From Mycolicibacter virginiensis (lineage in GTDB: Bacteria; Actinomycetota; Actinomycetes; Mycobacteriales; Mycobacteriaceae): 64,000 bases of DNA. The translations under genes and the position numbers were made by a program. The notes below the pieces were generated by a model that was given only the letters and a program-made list of their open reading frames with translations, did no database searches and was not told where the DNA came from. The stretch spans positions 2,356,001 to 2,420,000 of the forward strand of contig NZ_CP092430.2 in the NCBI RefSeq assembly GCF_022374935.2. The letters run 5' to 3'. This document shows, one piece after another, positions 19,343-28,110 of this stretch (position 1 is its first letter; each line of letters opens with the position of its first letter).

Positions 19343-19994
19343 CCGGCACGTCGAGGATCGGGCGGCCCACATCGGCGCCGGGGCCGTTGAAATGCCACCA
19401 TTCACCCGAATACACGGCCAGCCCACCGGCACTCATCGCGTCGCGCAGGGCGGCACGCTCGGCCGCGGCACGGGCGCTGATCCCGTCGGCGAATGCCGTT
19501 GCAGCCGGCGAGAAGTCATCGAATCCGGTGCCCATCTCTGACAGCCGCCCATACGCGTCGGCGGTCGTCACGTCGACCGACCGCCCGGTCTCGTGGCTGC
19601 GGGCCAATGAACCTGGCCGGGCCACCCAATTCGGGTTCGGCACTACCTGGAACATCCGCACCTGCACGTTGTGTGGCCGGTAGCAGTCCCAGAACACCAG
19701 AATTCGTCCTCGGCTGCGCAGCGCGGCGGCCGCCGTCGTCAAGCCCGGCGCCAGCGACTCGTGCACCAGGCACCGAGCGTTCGACGGGTAGAGCTGTTCG
19801 CCGACGAAGTTGTTCGCGGTGGCATATCGCAGGTCGATGATCGCGTCCGGCACCGCGCTGCGCACGTCGACGAACCCGGCTGCGCGGGCCGGCTCCGACA
19901 GTGCCGGCACCTCCGATCCCGGCGCGGCGGCTGCGGTGCCGGAGGCTCCGGCGAGCAGCAGCGCAACAACAATCACCATCCGCAGACTCGGCAT
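19335..19994 (-). CDS. Secreted VanX-like D-alanyl-D-alanine dipeptidase (peptidase M15)
   Basis: A 219-residue exported zinc peptidase. The signal peptide is residues 1-24 ([19 protein letters not shown]...). The catalytic pattern of M15D is present: His134 and Asp141 in [10 protein letters not shown], Glu198 and His201 in GEWWHF, and the earlier YRP motif in [15 protein letters not shown]. Such enzymes cleave D-Ala-D-Ala and thus recycle or remodel peptidoglycan. Being exported, it most likely acts on released wall peptides rather than giving vancomycin resistance, which needs cytosolic VanX. Tail-to-tail overlap of eight bases with the neighbouring gene. Confidence 0.9.
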   Translation of the reverse strand: MPSLRMVIVVALLLAGASGTAAAAPGSEVPALSEPARAAGFVDVRSAVPDAIIDLRYATANNFVGEQLYPSNARCLVHESLAPGLTTAAAALRSRGRILVFWDCYRPHNVQVRMFQVVPNPNWVARPGSLARSHETGRSVDVTTADAYGRLSEMGTGFDDFSPAATAFADGISARAAAERAALRDAMSAGGLAVYSGEWWHFNGPGADVGRPILDVPVN

Positions 19995-20011
19995 CTGCCC
20001 ATTGTCGCCTG

Positions 20012-20758
20012 TCAGGCGGCAACCACGATCGTCAGCCGACGGTCGTCGCGTTCCACCCGCATGCCGGCCCGCCGAGCTATGGCGGCCACCGCGGCGGCAT
20101 CGTCAGGTTCGGCCCTGGTGGTGGCCAGCGCCCGCGCCAGTTGCCCCTTGTGCGCTTTGTTGAAGTGACTCACCGAGACTCGTCGCCCATCGGGGTGCTC
20201 GGCGACCACATCGACGCGCACTGCGCCGGGAACGCCGGCCAGTGCCGCATAGGAACCGGACCTCAGGTCGACGACCAACTCGGCTGCGGCGATCTCGGCC
20301 AGCACCGGTTCCAGCACCGGCCGCCAGCGCTTGGCCAACCCCGGCTGTCCGGGCAGCTTCGAGGACGCCGAGAGTCGGTATGCCGGTACCGGATCCGTTG
20401 CCCGCAGCAGCCCGAACAAGGCGGAGCCGACGGCCAGGCGGGCGCCGGCCCGGGCGGCTGCGGCGCCGCGCAGCGAGTCGATGTCCAGTGCCTCGTACAA
20501 CACACCGGTGTAGCGGTGGATCGCCGGCGCGGTAGGAGCGGTACGCAGTGCGGCGTTGCGCTCGATCTCAGCGTCTTGCGACGCCGACAACCCCAACGCG
20601 CTGCGACTGGCCTCCCGATCAGCGGCCAAACCCACCAGCTCGTCGACCAGTTCGGCCCGCAGGCCGGTGAGTTGCGGGGACGCCAGGGCTTCGAGGCTCA
20701 GCGGTGGTCCGTCGCCGCCGGCACGTTTGGTCTCCGACGGGGGCAGCAGCACGATCAC
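20012..20758 (-). CDS. yaaA: Peroxide-stress protein YaaA (DUF328)
   Basis: A 248-residue YaaA-family protein. In E. coli YaaA lowers free iron and limits oxidative DNA damage during peroxide stress, and the family binds DNA. Matching features are VIVLLPPSETK at the start, the RYTGVLYEALDIDSL block, RLAVGSALFGLLRATDPVPAYRLSASSKLPG, and the end region VSHFNKAHKGQLARAL. The start GTG 20758 overlaps the stop of the upstream PAP2 gene as GTGA, evidence both for the start choice and for co-translation. Confidence 0.9.
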   Translation of the reverse strand: MIVLLPPSETKRAGGDGPPLSLEALASPQLTGLRAELVDELVGLAADREASRSALGLSASQDAEIERNAALRTAPTAPAIHRYTGVLYEALDIDSLRGAAAARAGARLAVGSALFGLLRATDPVPAYRLSASSKLPGQPGLAKRWRPVLEPVLAEIAAAELVVDLRSGSYAALAGVPGAVRVDVVAEHPDGRRVSVSHFNKAHKGQLARALATTRAEPDDAAAVAAIARRAGMRVERDDRRLTIVVAA

Positions 20759-21264
20759 AGCGCAGACGTTAACCGAGCCGTTCCACACACCAGCGCGGTG
20801 GCGAGCATTGCCGCACCGACGGTATCGGTGACGTAGTGGTAGCCGCAGGCCACCAACCCGAGCATGCCCAGCAGGCTCACCAGCGCCGCGGCGGCCAGTG
20901 CCCAGAGCCGAGCAGCCGCCACCACGACCATCATTCCCAGCACCGCGACCAACAGCGCGGTATGGCCGCTGGGGTATTCGAGGTAGGGCCCGTTACGCCG
21001 GTCGAAGAGGTGCTTGAGCCCCATGGTGATGGCGGTGACGGCGAACGGGCAGGCCAGCACCGCGGCCGCCAAAACCCACTGCCTACGGGATAAGGCCACC
21101 ACCAGGCACGCCACCGTCACCGCCAGCACCAGCCAGCCGCTGGTGAAGATCAACAGCCACCGGGGTTGCTCACCGATCAGAGTGAAGGTGGCGTTACTGA
21201 ACCAGTTGTCGATCGGTGTCGAGCCGCGGCCCACCGCCCAACCGAGGGCCAATGTCGCCAGCAC
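20755..21264 (-). CDS. PAP2-family phosphatase, membrane bound (start uncertain)
   Basis: A lipid-phosphatase-like membrane protein with at least five hydrophobic helices. The PAP2 motifs are KHLFDRRNGP (degenerate first motif), YPSGHTALL (second) and CGYHYVTDTVGA (third, with the catalytic histidine). Typical substrates are prenyl pyrophosphates or phosphatidic acids. GTG 21264 gives 169 residues but cuts into the first helix (RWWPLAGVLATLALGWAVG). TTG 21375 would include it but overlaps the STAS gene by about 60 bases. No ATG, GTG or TTG lies between these two. It ends in a GTGA overlap with yaaA. Confidence 0.8.
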   Translation of the reverse strand: MLATLALGWAVGRGSTPIDNWFSNATFTLIGEQPRWLLIFTSGWLVLAVTVACLVVALSRRQWVLAAAVLACPFAVTAITMGLKHLFDRRNGPYLEYPSGHTALLVAVLGMMVVVAAARLWALAAAALVSLLGMLGLVACGYHYVTDTVGAAMLATALVCGTARLTSAL

Positions 21265-21313
21265 ACCGGCCAGCGGCCACCAGCGCAGCGTGGTGGCGAG
21301 GCCCCGACCTATT

Positions 21314-21760
21314 TCAGGCCGACTTCTGGAACAGCGGCAGCAGCATCTGGCGGCGCTGGTCGTTGCCGTCGGCAAGAGCGTGCAGCGCCTGGTCCACCGA
21401 ACGCGACGTCGGGAACATGGCGTCCTCGTCGAAGTCGCCGAGCAGTTCGTGCACGGCTGAGCTCTCGATGAGGGTCCACTCCACGCCCGCGGCACGGCAG
21501 TCGCCGTCCAGGACGCAGAGCAGCCAGATGCCGGCGGCGGCGAACGAGGTGACCCCGCTCAGGTCGAGCACCAGCGGCTCCTTGGCAAGGACGAAGCGCC
21601 GGGCGTGTTCGCTGAGCTGGTCCACGTTGGTGGCATCGATCCGGCCCCGGATCGCGATCACCGTCGCGAGGTGACGGTAGTGCGCCCGAATCTGCGCCCC
21701 GCCGCACTCGACGACCGGGTTGATCCGAGCAGTGCCTCGTGTGGTGATGTCGATTGCCAT
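21314..21760 (-). CDS. STAS-domain protein (anti-sigma-factor antagonist type)
   Basis: A 148-residue protein whose centre is a STAS domain: VIAIRGRIDATNVDQLSEHARRFVLAKEPLVLDLSGVTSFAAAGIWLLCVLDGDC. Anti-sigma antagonists are switched by phosphorylation of a Ser or Thr in the DxSGVxxxxxxG loop. Here the loop reads DLSGVTSFAAAG, with Ser and Thr available. It is probably a partner-switching regulator, and no kinase or sigma gene is adjacent. The position after cinA and upstream of the membrane gene recalls the Rv1904 region of M. tuberculosis, from memory. Confidence 0.87.
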   Translation of the reverse strand: MAIDITTRGTARINPVVECGGAQIRAHYRHLATVIAIRGRIDATNVDQLSEHARRFVLAKEPLVLDLSGVTSFAAAGIWLLCVLDGDCRAAGVEWTLIESSAVHELLGDFDEDAMFPTSRSVDQALHALADGNDQRRQMLLPLFQKSA

Positions 21761-21858
21761 GCCAGCCCCCGCCTTCCTGTCGATCGCTGTCGGCAGCTGT
21801 GCCGACCTCGATGTTTCCCGACGTTATGCGGCGAAGTTAAGGCCTCTTGGGCGGCCGA

Positions 21859-23811
21859 TTAACGCTTTGGTGAGATCTCGAACGGCTCGGTCGCCCCGGT
21901 GAACGCGCTGATCCGGCCGTCTCGGTCCCGAGCGTCGCCGTCATAGCGAAGCCGGTATCGCCCGGCCGCGGTGTCGTCGGGAATCGCCCAGGTCACGGTG
22001 ATGGTCGACCCGCGCCGGCCGGCGCGTCGCCAGCGGAACGTCGTCGACCAGTCGCTGTCGTCGGCCACGGTGTTCCAGCCGTCGCCGGTCTGCTGCTCCA
22101 CTCGCACATAGCTGCCGCCGCGGTGCAGGTCATTGTTCGGGTACGCCCCGGCGAACACCGCCGACACCGTGCTGCCCGGCTGATACGCAGGCTGCGGGGC
22201 TTCCAAGACATCACCGAACTGCTGGCCGCCGGCCAGCGCATCCGGCTTCGCCCGGCGACGTGACCGGCGCCGGCGGGACGGCTCGGCCGGTCGTTGGCCC
22301 TGCGGGGCCGGCCGCTGGTCGCGCATCGCGGTGGCCAGCTCGGCCACCACCTGCTGCAGCGCCGGCAGCTCCCAGCGCCCGAACAAAGTGCTGCCACCTT
22401 CGTAGCGCTGCTCGTCGTACTCTTCCGGCGTCGTCACGTAGTGCAGATAGCCGTTGCTGTAGCCGGCCACCAGCACGTCGCGCAGTTCGGCGCCGACGAT
22501 CTGCGCTACCGTGCGGCGCAACCGCAGACCCGCCACGATGGTCACTTCGGCCGGAATGCCGATCAGGTACAGCTGCCCGATACGCAGCAGCTGGACAGGC
22601 CCGCCTTCGGGCATCAGCGACAGCGCCTTGTTCAGCCGGATACCCGGCCCTACCGCCCCTTTCGGGGCGTGCGCTTCACGGAGCCGCGGGGAGAGGCGAT
22701 AAACCGTGTTGGCGACCAGGCCGTCGAAGATGCGGTTGCGGCCCTGCTTCAACAGCGGGTACAAGGGGCCGGCGCCCTCGTCGGTGCCGGCCACACACGA
22801 CGCGCCTGCGAGGGCGGGACCGGTGCGATGGGTCCGGCCGTCGCCGGTGAATTCGGGCCCGACCTCAAAATCCGTCAGATCGACATAGGTGGTGCGGGCG
22901 TCGAGGCCCCCGGTGACCTCGGTGCCATGCCCCAACGTCAGCTCGGTGGCCGCGGCGGCTTGGCGGGACCCGATGATTCGGGTGTTCTCGAACTCGTCCT
23001 CGGTCGGGCCGCTGCCGGGGCGATGGTTCAGATTCGGCGACATGTCCCCGGAGTTGGTCTGGGCGAACGCCGCGATGAAGTCCGGTGGCGTGGCGGCCAG
23101 ATAGTCGACGCCGTGGTCCAGGCGCTCGCACTGGTAGGCGGCGTAGCCCTTGTTGTCCCCGCTGATCAAGGTGTTGCGGTTGGTCATGGACGTGCCGTGG
23201 GTGGCGAACCAGTTCACCGCGCCGACCAGCCGGCCGTCGCGTTCGATACGCAGCAAGGTGGTCTGCGGGTCGATCTTGTCCGGGAAGTGGGCACGCTCGG
23301 CCTCGGGGTTCCGGGCGAACGACGACGGCGAACGGTTGCTGCTGGCGTCGTGCAGCCGGCCCACGGCAAGGCTCAAGCTGGCCGGCGCCAGGTCGGCATG
23401 CGCTCGGTCGACGGCCTCGCAGATTCCGTCGACGATCGCGTTGAACGTCTGGTGCCGGAACCCGTTGGTGTTCGAGTTGTAGAGCCGGTGGTCGGAGTAA
23501 CCGCCAGGGCCGCAATGGGTGTGCGTCGCCGTCAACATCACGTTGTGGAACGTGTACAGCTCGCCATAAGTCGCGGCCAGGCGTCCGAGCACCTCGTGGT
23601 GCACGCTTTCCAGCAGTAGCGGTATCTCGCAGACCACCAGCAGCAGCCGGGTTCCGGCGGCCGCGTCGGCGATGACGAATGCCCGCGCGCGCAGCCGATT
23701 GTGCAGTCCGTCAGTCTGCTGTGAGGCCACGCCGTAGCCGAGCATTCCGCACTCGGCCGGCTCGCCGGTGATGTCGGCGATTCCGCGCCCAACCTGATAG
23801 TCGTCTGGCAT
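21859..23811 (-). CDS. Neutral/alkaline ceramidase
   Basis: A 650-residue neutral ceramidase, a zinc amidase hydrolysing ceramide to sphingosine and fatty acid (Rv0669c-like). Family marks include GRGIADITGEPAECGMLGYG, the zinc-site HTHCGPGGY, the nucleophile region with RSPSSFARNPEAER, NWFATHGTSM, and AFAQTNSGDMSPN. The C-terminal Ig-like domain is present. An arginine-rich insertion (SRRRRSRRRAK) sits in the linker before that domain. No typical signal peptide is obvious at ATG 23811. GTG 23826 would add five residues. Mycobacteria make no sphingolipids as far as known, so the substrate is probably host or environmental. Confidence 0.93.
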   Translation of the reverse strand: MPDDYQVGRGIADITGEPAECGMLGYGVASQQTDGLHNRLRARAFVIADAAAGTRLLLVVCEIPLLLESVHHEVLGRLAATYGELYTFHNVMLTATHTHCGPGGYSDHRLYNSNTNGFRHQTFNAIVDGICEAVDRAHADLAPASLSLAVGRLHDASSNRSPSSFARNPEAERAHFPDKIDPQTTLLRIERDGRLVGAVNWFATHGTSMTNRNTLISGDNKGYAAYQCERLDHGVDYLAATPPDFIAAFAQTNSGDMSPNLNHRPGSGPTEDEFENTRIIGSRQAAAATELTLGHGTEVTGGLDARTTYVDLTDFEVGPEFTGDGRTHRTGPALAGASCVAGTDEGAGPLYPLLKQGRNRIFDGLVANTVYRLSPRLREAHAPKGAVGPGIRLNKALSLMPEGGPVQLLRIGQLYLIGIPAEVTIVAGLRLRRTVAQIVGAELRDVLVAGYSNGYLHYVTTPEEYDEQRYEGGSTLFGRWELPALQQVVAELATAMRDQRPAPQGQRPAEPSRRRRSRRRAKPDALAGGQQFGDVLEAPQPAYQPGSTVSAVFAGAYPNNDLHRGGSYVRVEQQTGDGWNTVADDSDWSTTFRWRRAGRRGSTITVTWAIPDDTAAGRYRLRYDGDARDRDGRISAFTGATEPFEISPKR

Positions 23812-24005
23812 CGCTACAGTATTCACAACGGCCCCGTCGGTTTCAGCGCCGACGTGCCCGGCCGATTACTTCACCCGGGCCAGTCCCGCTGCTAGTCTTC
23901 GAGGGCTGCCGGCCACCGGGCTGCGGCTGCCGATCGCCGGGCCGTCTCGGCGGGCCCGCACCCGAGGCAGCCAGGACATGCGATGCCCACCGGCGAAAGA
24001 GTGTT

Positions 24006-25295
24006 GTGCGCAGCGGAGAGATCAAGGCCCTGACCGGGCTTCGCATCATCGCCGCGGTATGGGTGGTGCTGTTTCACTTCCGGCCCTTGTTGCGACTGGC
24101 GTCGCCGGAGCTCAGCGATGCGCTCGCCCCGGTGCTCGACCGCGGCGCCCAGGGCGTCGATCTGTTCTTCATCCTCAGTGGTTTCGTGCTGACCTGGAAC
24201 TACCTGGAGCGCATGGGGGAGACGTTCTCCGTGCGCGCCACGGTGCACTTCCTGTGGTTGCGTCTGGCCCGGGTGTGGCCGATCTACCTGGTCACGATGC
24301 ACCTGGCGCTGTTGTGGGTGATCTTCACTCTGCACGTCGGGCACGTCCCGACCGAGGACCTCAGCCGGATTACCGCGATCAGCTACGTGCGGCAGGTCCT
24401 GCTGGTGCAGCTGTGGTTCGAGCCGTTCTTTGACGGGTCGAGCTGGGACGGCCCGGCCTGGTCGATCAGCGCCGAATGGCTGGCCTACCTGTTGTTCGGC
24501 GTGCTGGTGCTGGCGGTCTACCGGGTGATGCGGGTGACCTCGGCGCGCGGACTGGCGGCACTGGCGATCATCGCCTCGCTCCCACCGCTGCTGCTGTTGC
24601 TGGCGACCGGCCAGTTCTATAGCCCGTGGAGCTGGTTGCCGCGCATCGTCATGCAGTTCACCGCGGGCGCACTGGCCTGCGCCGCGGTGCGCAAGATCAA
24701 TCCTCCCGATTCGGCCCGCCGTGCCGCGGGCTATTGCTCCGCCCTGCTCATCGCCGCCATGGTCGGTGTCCTCTACTACTTCGACGGCCATCCGATCTCG
24801 GGGCTCTACGACAGCGGCGGCCTGGTCGATGTGCTGTTCGTGCCGCTGGTGATGGCCCTGGCGATCGGTATCGGCAGCCTTCCCGCTCTGCTGTCCACCC
24901 GCGTGATGGTCTACGGCGGGCAGATCTCGTTCTGCCTGTATATGGTCCACGAGCTGGTGCACACGTCCTGGAATTGGGCGGCAAAGCAATTCGAGATTGT
25001 GCTCGACGAGGGCGCGACCGCGGCCAAGTGGATGGTGTGCGGCCTGCTGGTGGCGGCGACGTTGTTGTCGATGCTGCTGTACCACGCCGTTGAAGAGCCC
25101 GGGCGGCACTGGATGCGCAAGATGATCGGCGCCCGGCCCGAGTCTGCCCAGGTGGCGCCGACCGAAGATCCCCTGGCGGTCGAACCGGTGGAGCTGGACC
25201 ACTCGGATGAGGTGATCGATTCGATTGACTCGGACGACTCGGATGACCAAGTCCTTGAGGAGCCCTCGGTCGCGGTTCCGGCTAGTCTTCGCTGA
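24006..25295 (+). CDS. Acyltransferase family 3 (OafA/YrhL-like) membrane protein
   Basis: A 429-residue integral membrane O-acyltransferase with about ten helices. Family landmarks are ALTGLRIIAAVWVVLFHF (with the catalytic-region His in the first helix), GVDLFFILSGFVLTWNY, RLARVWPIYLVT, and the PAWSISAEWLAYLLF motif. These proteins acylate exported sugars, glycolipids or peptidoglycan. The C terminus is a polar, aspartate/serine-rich tail (IDSIDSDDSDDQ). The SGNH domain often fused to such enzymes is absent but a free SGNH protein follows 21 bases later. Start GTG 24006. Confidence 0.9.
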   Translation: MRSGEIKALTGLRIIAAVWVVLFHFRPLLRLASPELSDALAPVLDRGAQGVDLFFILSGFVLTWNYLERMGETFSVRATVHFLWLRLARVWPIYLVTMHLALLWVIFTLHVGHVPTEDLSRITAISYVRQVLLVQLWFEPFFDGSSWDGPAWSISAEWLAYLLFGVLVLAVYRVMRVTSARGLAALAIIASLPPLLLLLATGQFYSPWSWLPRIVMQFTAGALACAAVRKINPPDSARRAAGYCSALLIAAMVGVLYYFDGHPISGLYDSGGLVDVLFVPLVMALAIGIGSLPALLSTRVMVYGGQISFCLYMVHELVHTSWNWAAKQFEIVLDEGATAAKWMVCGLLVAATLLSMLLYHAVEEPGRHWMRKMIGARPESAQVAPTEDPLAVEPVELDHSDEVIDSIDSDDSDDQVLEEPSVAVPASLR

Positions 25296-25316
25296 AGTTG
25301 ATTGGGGGAGGTAGCC

Positions 25317-26030
25317 GTGAGTCGGGTGATGACGTTCGCCGTCGTGATGGTGGCCGGGGTCGTCGCGGTGGTCGCAGGAACCAGCTATTTGTCGCGCAAT
25401 CACGAGTCGCCGCGCCACTACGAGACGGTGCCGCTGAGTGCCTCCCCGAATCGGATTGCGGTGATCGGTGACTCCTACACCGCCGGCTACGAGGACACCG
25501 GCCGCGGCGCGGCGAACTGGACCGAGCGAGCATGGCAGAACCTGGCCGGCCGCGGGGTGTACGTCAGCGCCGATGTGGCGGCTGAGGGCGGCGCGGGGTA
25601 CGGGGTGCGCGGCAACCGCGGCGCCCTGTTCGGCGACCTGACCCGCCGCGCGGTGCAACCCGACGATGCACTGGTGGTGTTCTTCGGCTCGCGTAACGAC
25701 CAAGACGTCGAACCGGGCGAGTTGGGCCGGCTGATCGCCGACACCCTGGGATTGGCGCGCCGTACCGCGCCGGGGGCGCGCATGCTGGTGGTCGGGCCGC
25801 CGTGGCCCACCGCCGACGTCCCGGGCAATGTGTGGCGGATCCGCGATGTCCTCAGTACCGAGGCGCGTGTGGTCGGCGCGGAGTTCGTCGACCCGCTCGC
25901 CGAGCGGTGGTTCGTCGGCCTGCCCGACCTGATCGGACCGGACGGCGTACACCCCACCGACGCCGGTCATGCCTACATGGCCGACAAGATCGCACCGCTG
26001 ATCGCGGGTCAGCTTCCGAAGCGGACTTAG
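25317..26030 (+). CDS. Membrane-anchored or secreted SGNH/GDSL hydrolase
   Basis: A 237-residue protein with an N-terminal hydrophobic anchor (about residues 4-24) and an SGNH fold outside the membrane. The catalytic serine is in block I (VIGDSYTAG), GGAGYGVRG gives the glycine block, FFGSRND the asparagine block, and the Asp-His pair is in GPDGVHPTDAGH. Substrates may be acylated envelope sugars. It directly follows the acyltransferase-3 gene, so the two probably act on the same surface product, as the fused domains do in OatA-like enzymes. GGGGGAGG precedes GTG 25317 by five bases. A TTG 15 bases upstream is less likely. Confidence 0.88.
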   Translation: MSRVMTFAVVMVAGVVAVVAGTSYLSRNHESPRHYETVPLSASPNRIAVIGDSYTAGYEDTGRGAANWTERAWQNLAGRGVYVSADVAAEGGAGYGVRGNRGALFGDLTRRAVQPDDALVVFFGSRNDQDVEPGELGRLIADTLGLARRTAPGARMLVVGPPWPTADVPGNVWRIRDVLSTEARVVGAEFVDPLAERWFVGLPDLIGPDGVHPTDAGHAYMADKIAPLIAGQLPKRT

Positions 26031-26074
26031 CGCAAAACCGGACGGAACCGGGCTGGGCTCAGCAGTATTGGTGA

Positions 26075-27061
26075 ATGGACACCATGCGCGTACTGATCAC
26101 CGGTGGAACCGGATTCGTCGGAGGCTGGACCGCCAAGGCGATCGCCGATGCCGGGCACCGGCCGCGGTTCCTGGTCCGAAACCCGGCGGGCCTGCACAGC
26201 AGTGTGGAGCGGCTGGGTGTCGATGTGTCCGACTACGTCGTCGGTGACATCACCGACGCGGACTCGGTGCGCGAGGCGCTGCGCGGCTGCGATGCGGTGG
26301 TACACGCTGCCGCGGTGGTGGCCACCGACCCACGCCAGACGGAGCAGATGTTGGCCACGAACTCGGCCGGGGCCCACAACGTGCTCGGCGGAGCGGTCGA
26401 GCTGGGACTGGACCCGATCATTCACGTCTCCAGCTTCACCGCGCTGTTTCACCCGGGCCTGACGTCCTTGCGGGCTGACCTGCCGGTGGCCGGTGGCGCA
26501 GACGGTTACGGACAGTCGAAAGCCCGTGAAGACCTTTATGCGCGCGGCCTGCAGGACGCCGGTGCCCCCGTCAACATCACCTACCCGGGCATGGTGCTCG
26601 GACCTCCGGTCGGAGACCGGCTGGGGGAGGCCGGCGAAGGAGTGCGGGCGGCGCTGCAGATGCATGTCATCCCCGGGCGTGGCAGTGCCTGGATGGTGAT
26701 CGACGTTCGTGACCTCGCGGCCATGCACCTGGCGCTGCTGGAGCCGGGCCGTGGTCCGCGCCGCTACATGGCCGGTGGCCAGCGGGTACCGCCGGGAGAG
26801 TTGGCGAGCCTGCTCCAAGAGCTGTCGGGTTCTCCCATGATGGCGCTGCCGATTCCGGACATCGCCTTGCGTTGGGCGGGCCGCGTCTTGGATCAGGTCG
26901 AGCGAGCGCTTCCGATCTCGACTCCGTTCACCGAAGCCGGGATGCAGTACTACACCCAGATGCCCGAATCCGATGACACCCCTGCCGAGCGCGATCTCGG
27001 CATCGTGTTCCGAACCCCCCGGGAAACACTGGCCGACACCATTGCCGGGATCCGCGGTTAG
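26075..27061 (+). CDS. NAD-dependent epimerase/dehydratase (extended SDR)
   Basis: A 328-residue extended short-chain dehydrogenase. The NAD-binding TGGTGFVGGWTAK is at the start, VVHAAAVV and the catalytic HVSSFTALFHP and YGQSK follow (Ser, and Tyr/Lys of YxxxK as YGQSK). The rest, with PGMVLGPPVGDR, resembles sterol- or flavonoid-type reductase relatives in mycobacteria (Rv0139-like, from memory). The substrate is unknown. ATG 26075 and ATG 26084 (MRVLITGG) are both possible. The second gives the usual compact N terminus. Confidence 0.85.
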   Translation: MDTMRVLITGGTGFVGGWTAKAIADAGHRPRFLVRNPAGLHSSVERLGVDVSDYVVGDITDADSVREALRGCDAVVHAAAVVATDPRQTEQMLATNSAGAHNVLGGAVELGLDPIIHVSSFTALFHPGLTSLRADLPVAGGADGYGQSKAREDLYARGLQDAGAPVNITYPGMVLGPPVGDRLGEAGEGVRAALQMHVIPGRGSAWMVIDVRDLAAMHLALLEPGRGPRRYMAGGQRVPPGELASLLQELSGSPMMALPIPDIALRWAGRVLDQVERALPISTPFTEAGMQYYTQMPESDDTPAERDLGIVFRTPRETLADTIAGIRG

Positions 27062-27098
27062 CCCCCTTCCCGGGATCCGGCTTTCTACGTAGTCGCGA

Positions 27099-27104
27099 CA
27101 TAAT
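27099..27104 (+). promoter_or_regulatory. -10 element CATAAT close to the GlxA-type regulator start
   Basis: CATAAT is followed by six bases and GTG 27111 with no Shine-Dalgarno sequence, suggesting a leaderless transcript. Inference. Confidence 0.4.
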
Positions 27105-27110
27105 GGCTGC

Positions 27111-28082
27111 GTGACTGACGCCGGTGCCGGGGCGCGGCTGGTGGTGATCGTCGTCTTTGACGACGTGACGATGCTCGATGTCGCAGGGGCCGCGGAAGTC
27201 TTCGTCGAAGCCAATCGGTTTGGCGCGAACTATGCGGTCACGATCGCCTCGGTGGATGGCCGCGATGTGACGACCTCGATCGGCGCCCGGTTGGGTGTCA
27301 CCGACAGCCTCGCCGCCATCGATTCTGCCGACACCGTGTTGGTGGCCGGGGGCGACCATCTGCCCCGGCGCGCCATCGACCCCGCACTCGTCGAAGCAGT
27401 CAGGTCGGTGGCCGGTCGGACACGGCGCCTGGCGTCCATCTGCACCGGGTCGTTCATCTTGGCTCAGGCCGGCATGCTCAGCGGCCGTCGTGCCACCACT
27501 CACTGGCACGACGCCCGGTTGTTCGCGCGAGCATTTCCCGACATCACGGTCGAGCCGGACGCCATCTTCATCCGCGATGGTGACGTCTACACTTCGGCCG
27601 GCGTGTCAGCCGGTATCGACCTCGCGTTGGCGTTGGTCGAAATGGATCACGGCAGCAAGCTGGTTCGCGAGGTCGCTCGGTGGTTGGTGGTCTATCTCAA
27701 ACGCGCAGGCGGACAGTCACAATTCTCGGCGCTGGTCGAGGCCGATCCGCCGCCGCAGTCCGCGCTGCGCAAGGTTACCGATGCGATCGTGGCCGACCCG
27801 GCCGACGACCACAGCGTGAACGCACTCGCCCGGCGAGCGGCCTTGAGCAGCCGTCAACTGACCAGGCTGTTTCAGGCCGAGCTCGGGACCACCCCGGCCC
27901 GCTACGTCGAAACGGTACGTATCGATGCCGCCCGTGCCGCGCTCGACGCCGGCCACAGCGTCACCGAGTCCGCGCACCGAGCAGGTTTCGGCAGCCCCGA
28001 AACTCTCCGTCGGGTATTCACCGACCACCTAGGCGTGTCGCCGAAGGCCTACCGGGATCGGTTCCGCACGACGGTCCGCTGA
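27111..28082 (+). CDS. GlxA-family AraC-type transcription regulator with DJ-1/PfpI domain
   Basis: A 323-residue regulator. Residues about 8-170 are a DJ-1/PfpI (class I amidotransferase-like) domain: VVIVVFDDVTMLDVAGAAEVF, VAGGDHLPRR, and ASICTGSFILAQAGMLSGRRATTHW with the conserved Cys. Residues about 220-320 hold two AraC helix-turn-helix units (VNALARRAALSSRQLTRLFQAELGTTP and VTESAHRAGFGSPETLRRVFTDHLGVSP). Such regulators often activate nearby catabolic genes. Here it faces the ubiD-ubiX operon tail to tail and is a candidate regulator of that operon and the SDR-HD genes. Start GTG 27111. Confidence 0.9.
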   Translation: MTDAGAGARLVVIVVFDDVTMLDVAGAAEVFVEANRFGANYAVTIASVDGRDVTTSIGARLGVTDSLAAIDSADTVLVAGGDHLPRRAIDPALVEAVRSVAGRTRRLASICTGSFILAQAGMLSGRRATTHWHDARLFARAFPDITVEPDAIFIRDGDVYTSAGVSAGIDLALALVEMDHGSKLVREVARWLVVYLKRAGGQSQFSALVEADPPPQSALRKVTDAIVADPADDHSVNALARRAALSSRQLTRLFQAELGTTPARYVETVRIDAARAALDAGHSVTESAHRAGFGSPETLRRVFTDHLGVSPKAYRDRFRTTVR

Positions 28083-28110
28083 GACCGTTCGGCCCAATGC
28101 TGCCACGGTT

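Noticed and set aside
22294..23619. Plus-strand open frame opposite the ceramidase
   Set aside because: The ceramidase is certain, and the opposite frame shows no domain or ribosome-binding site.
23892..25970. Long minus-strand open frame (about 692 codons) opposite the acyltransferase and SGNH genes
   Set aside because: The plus-strand genes have clear motifs. The antisense product is His/Gln/Arg-rich low-complexity sequence typical of high-GC shadow frames.
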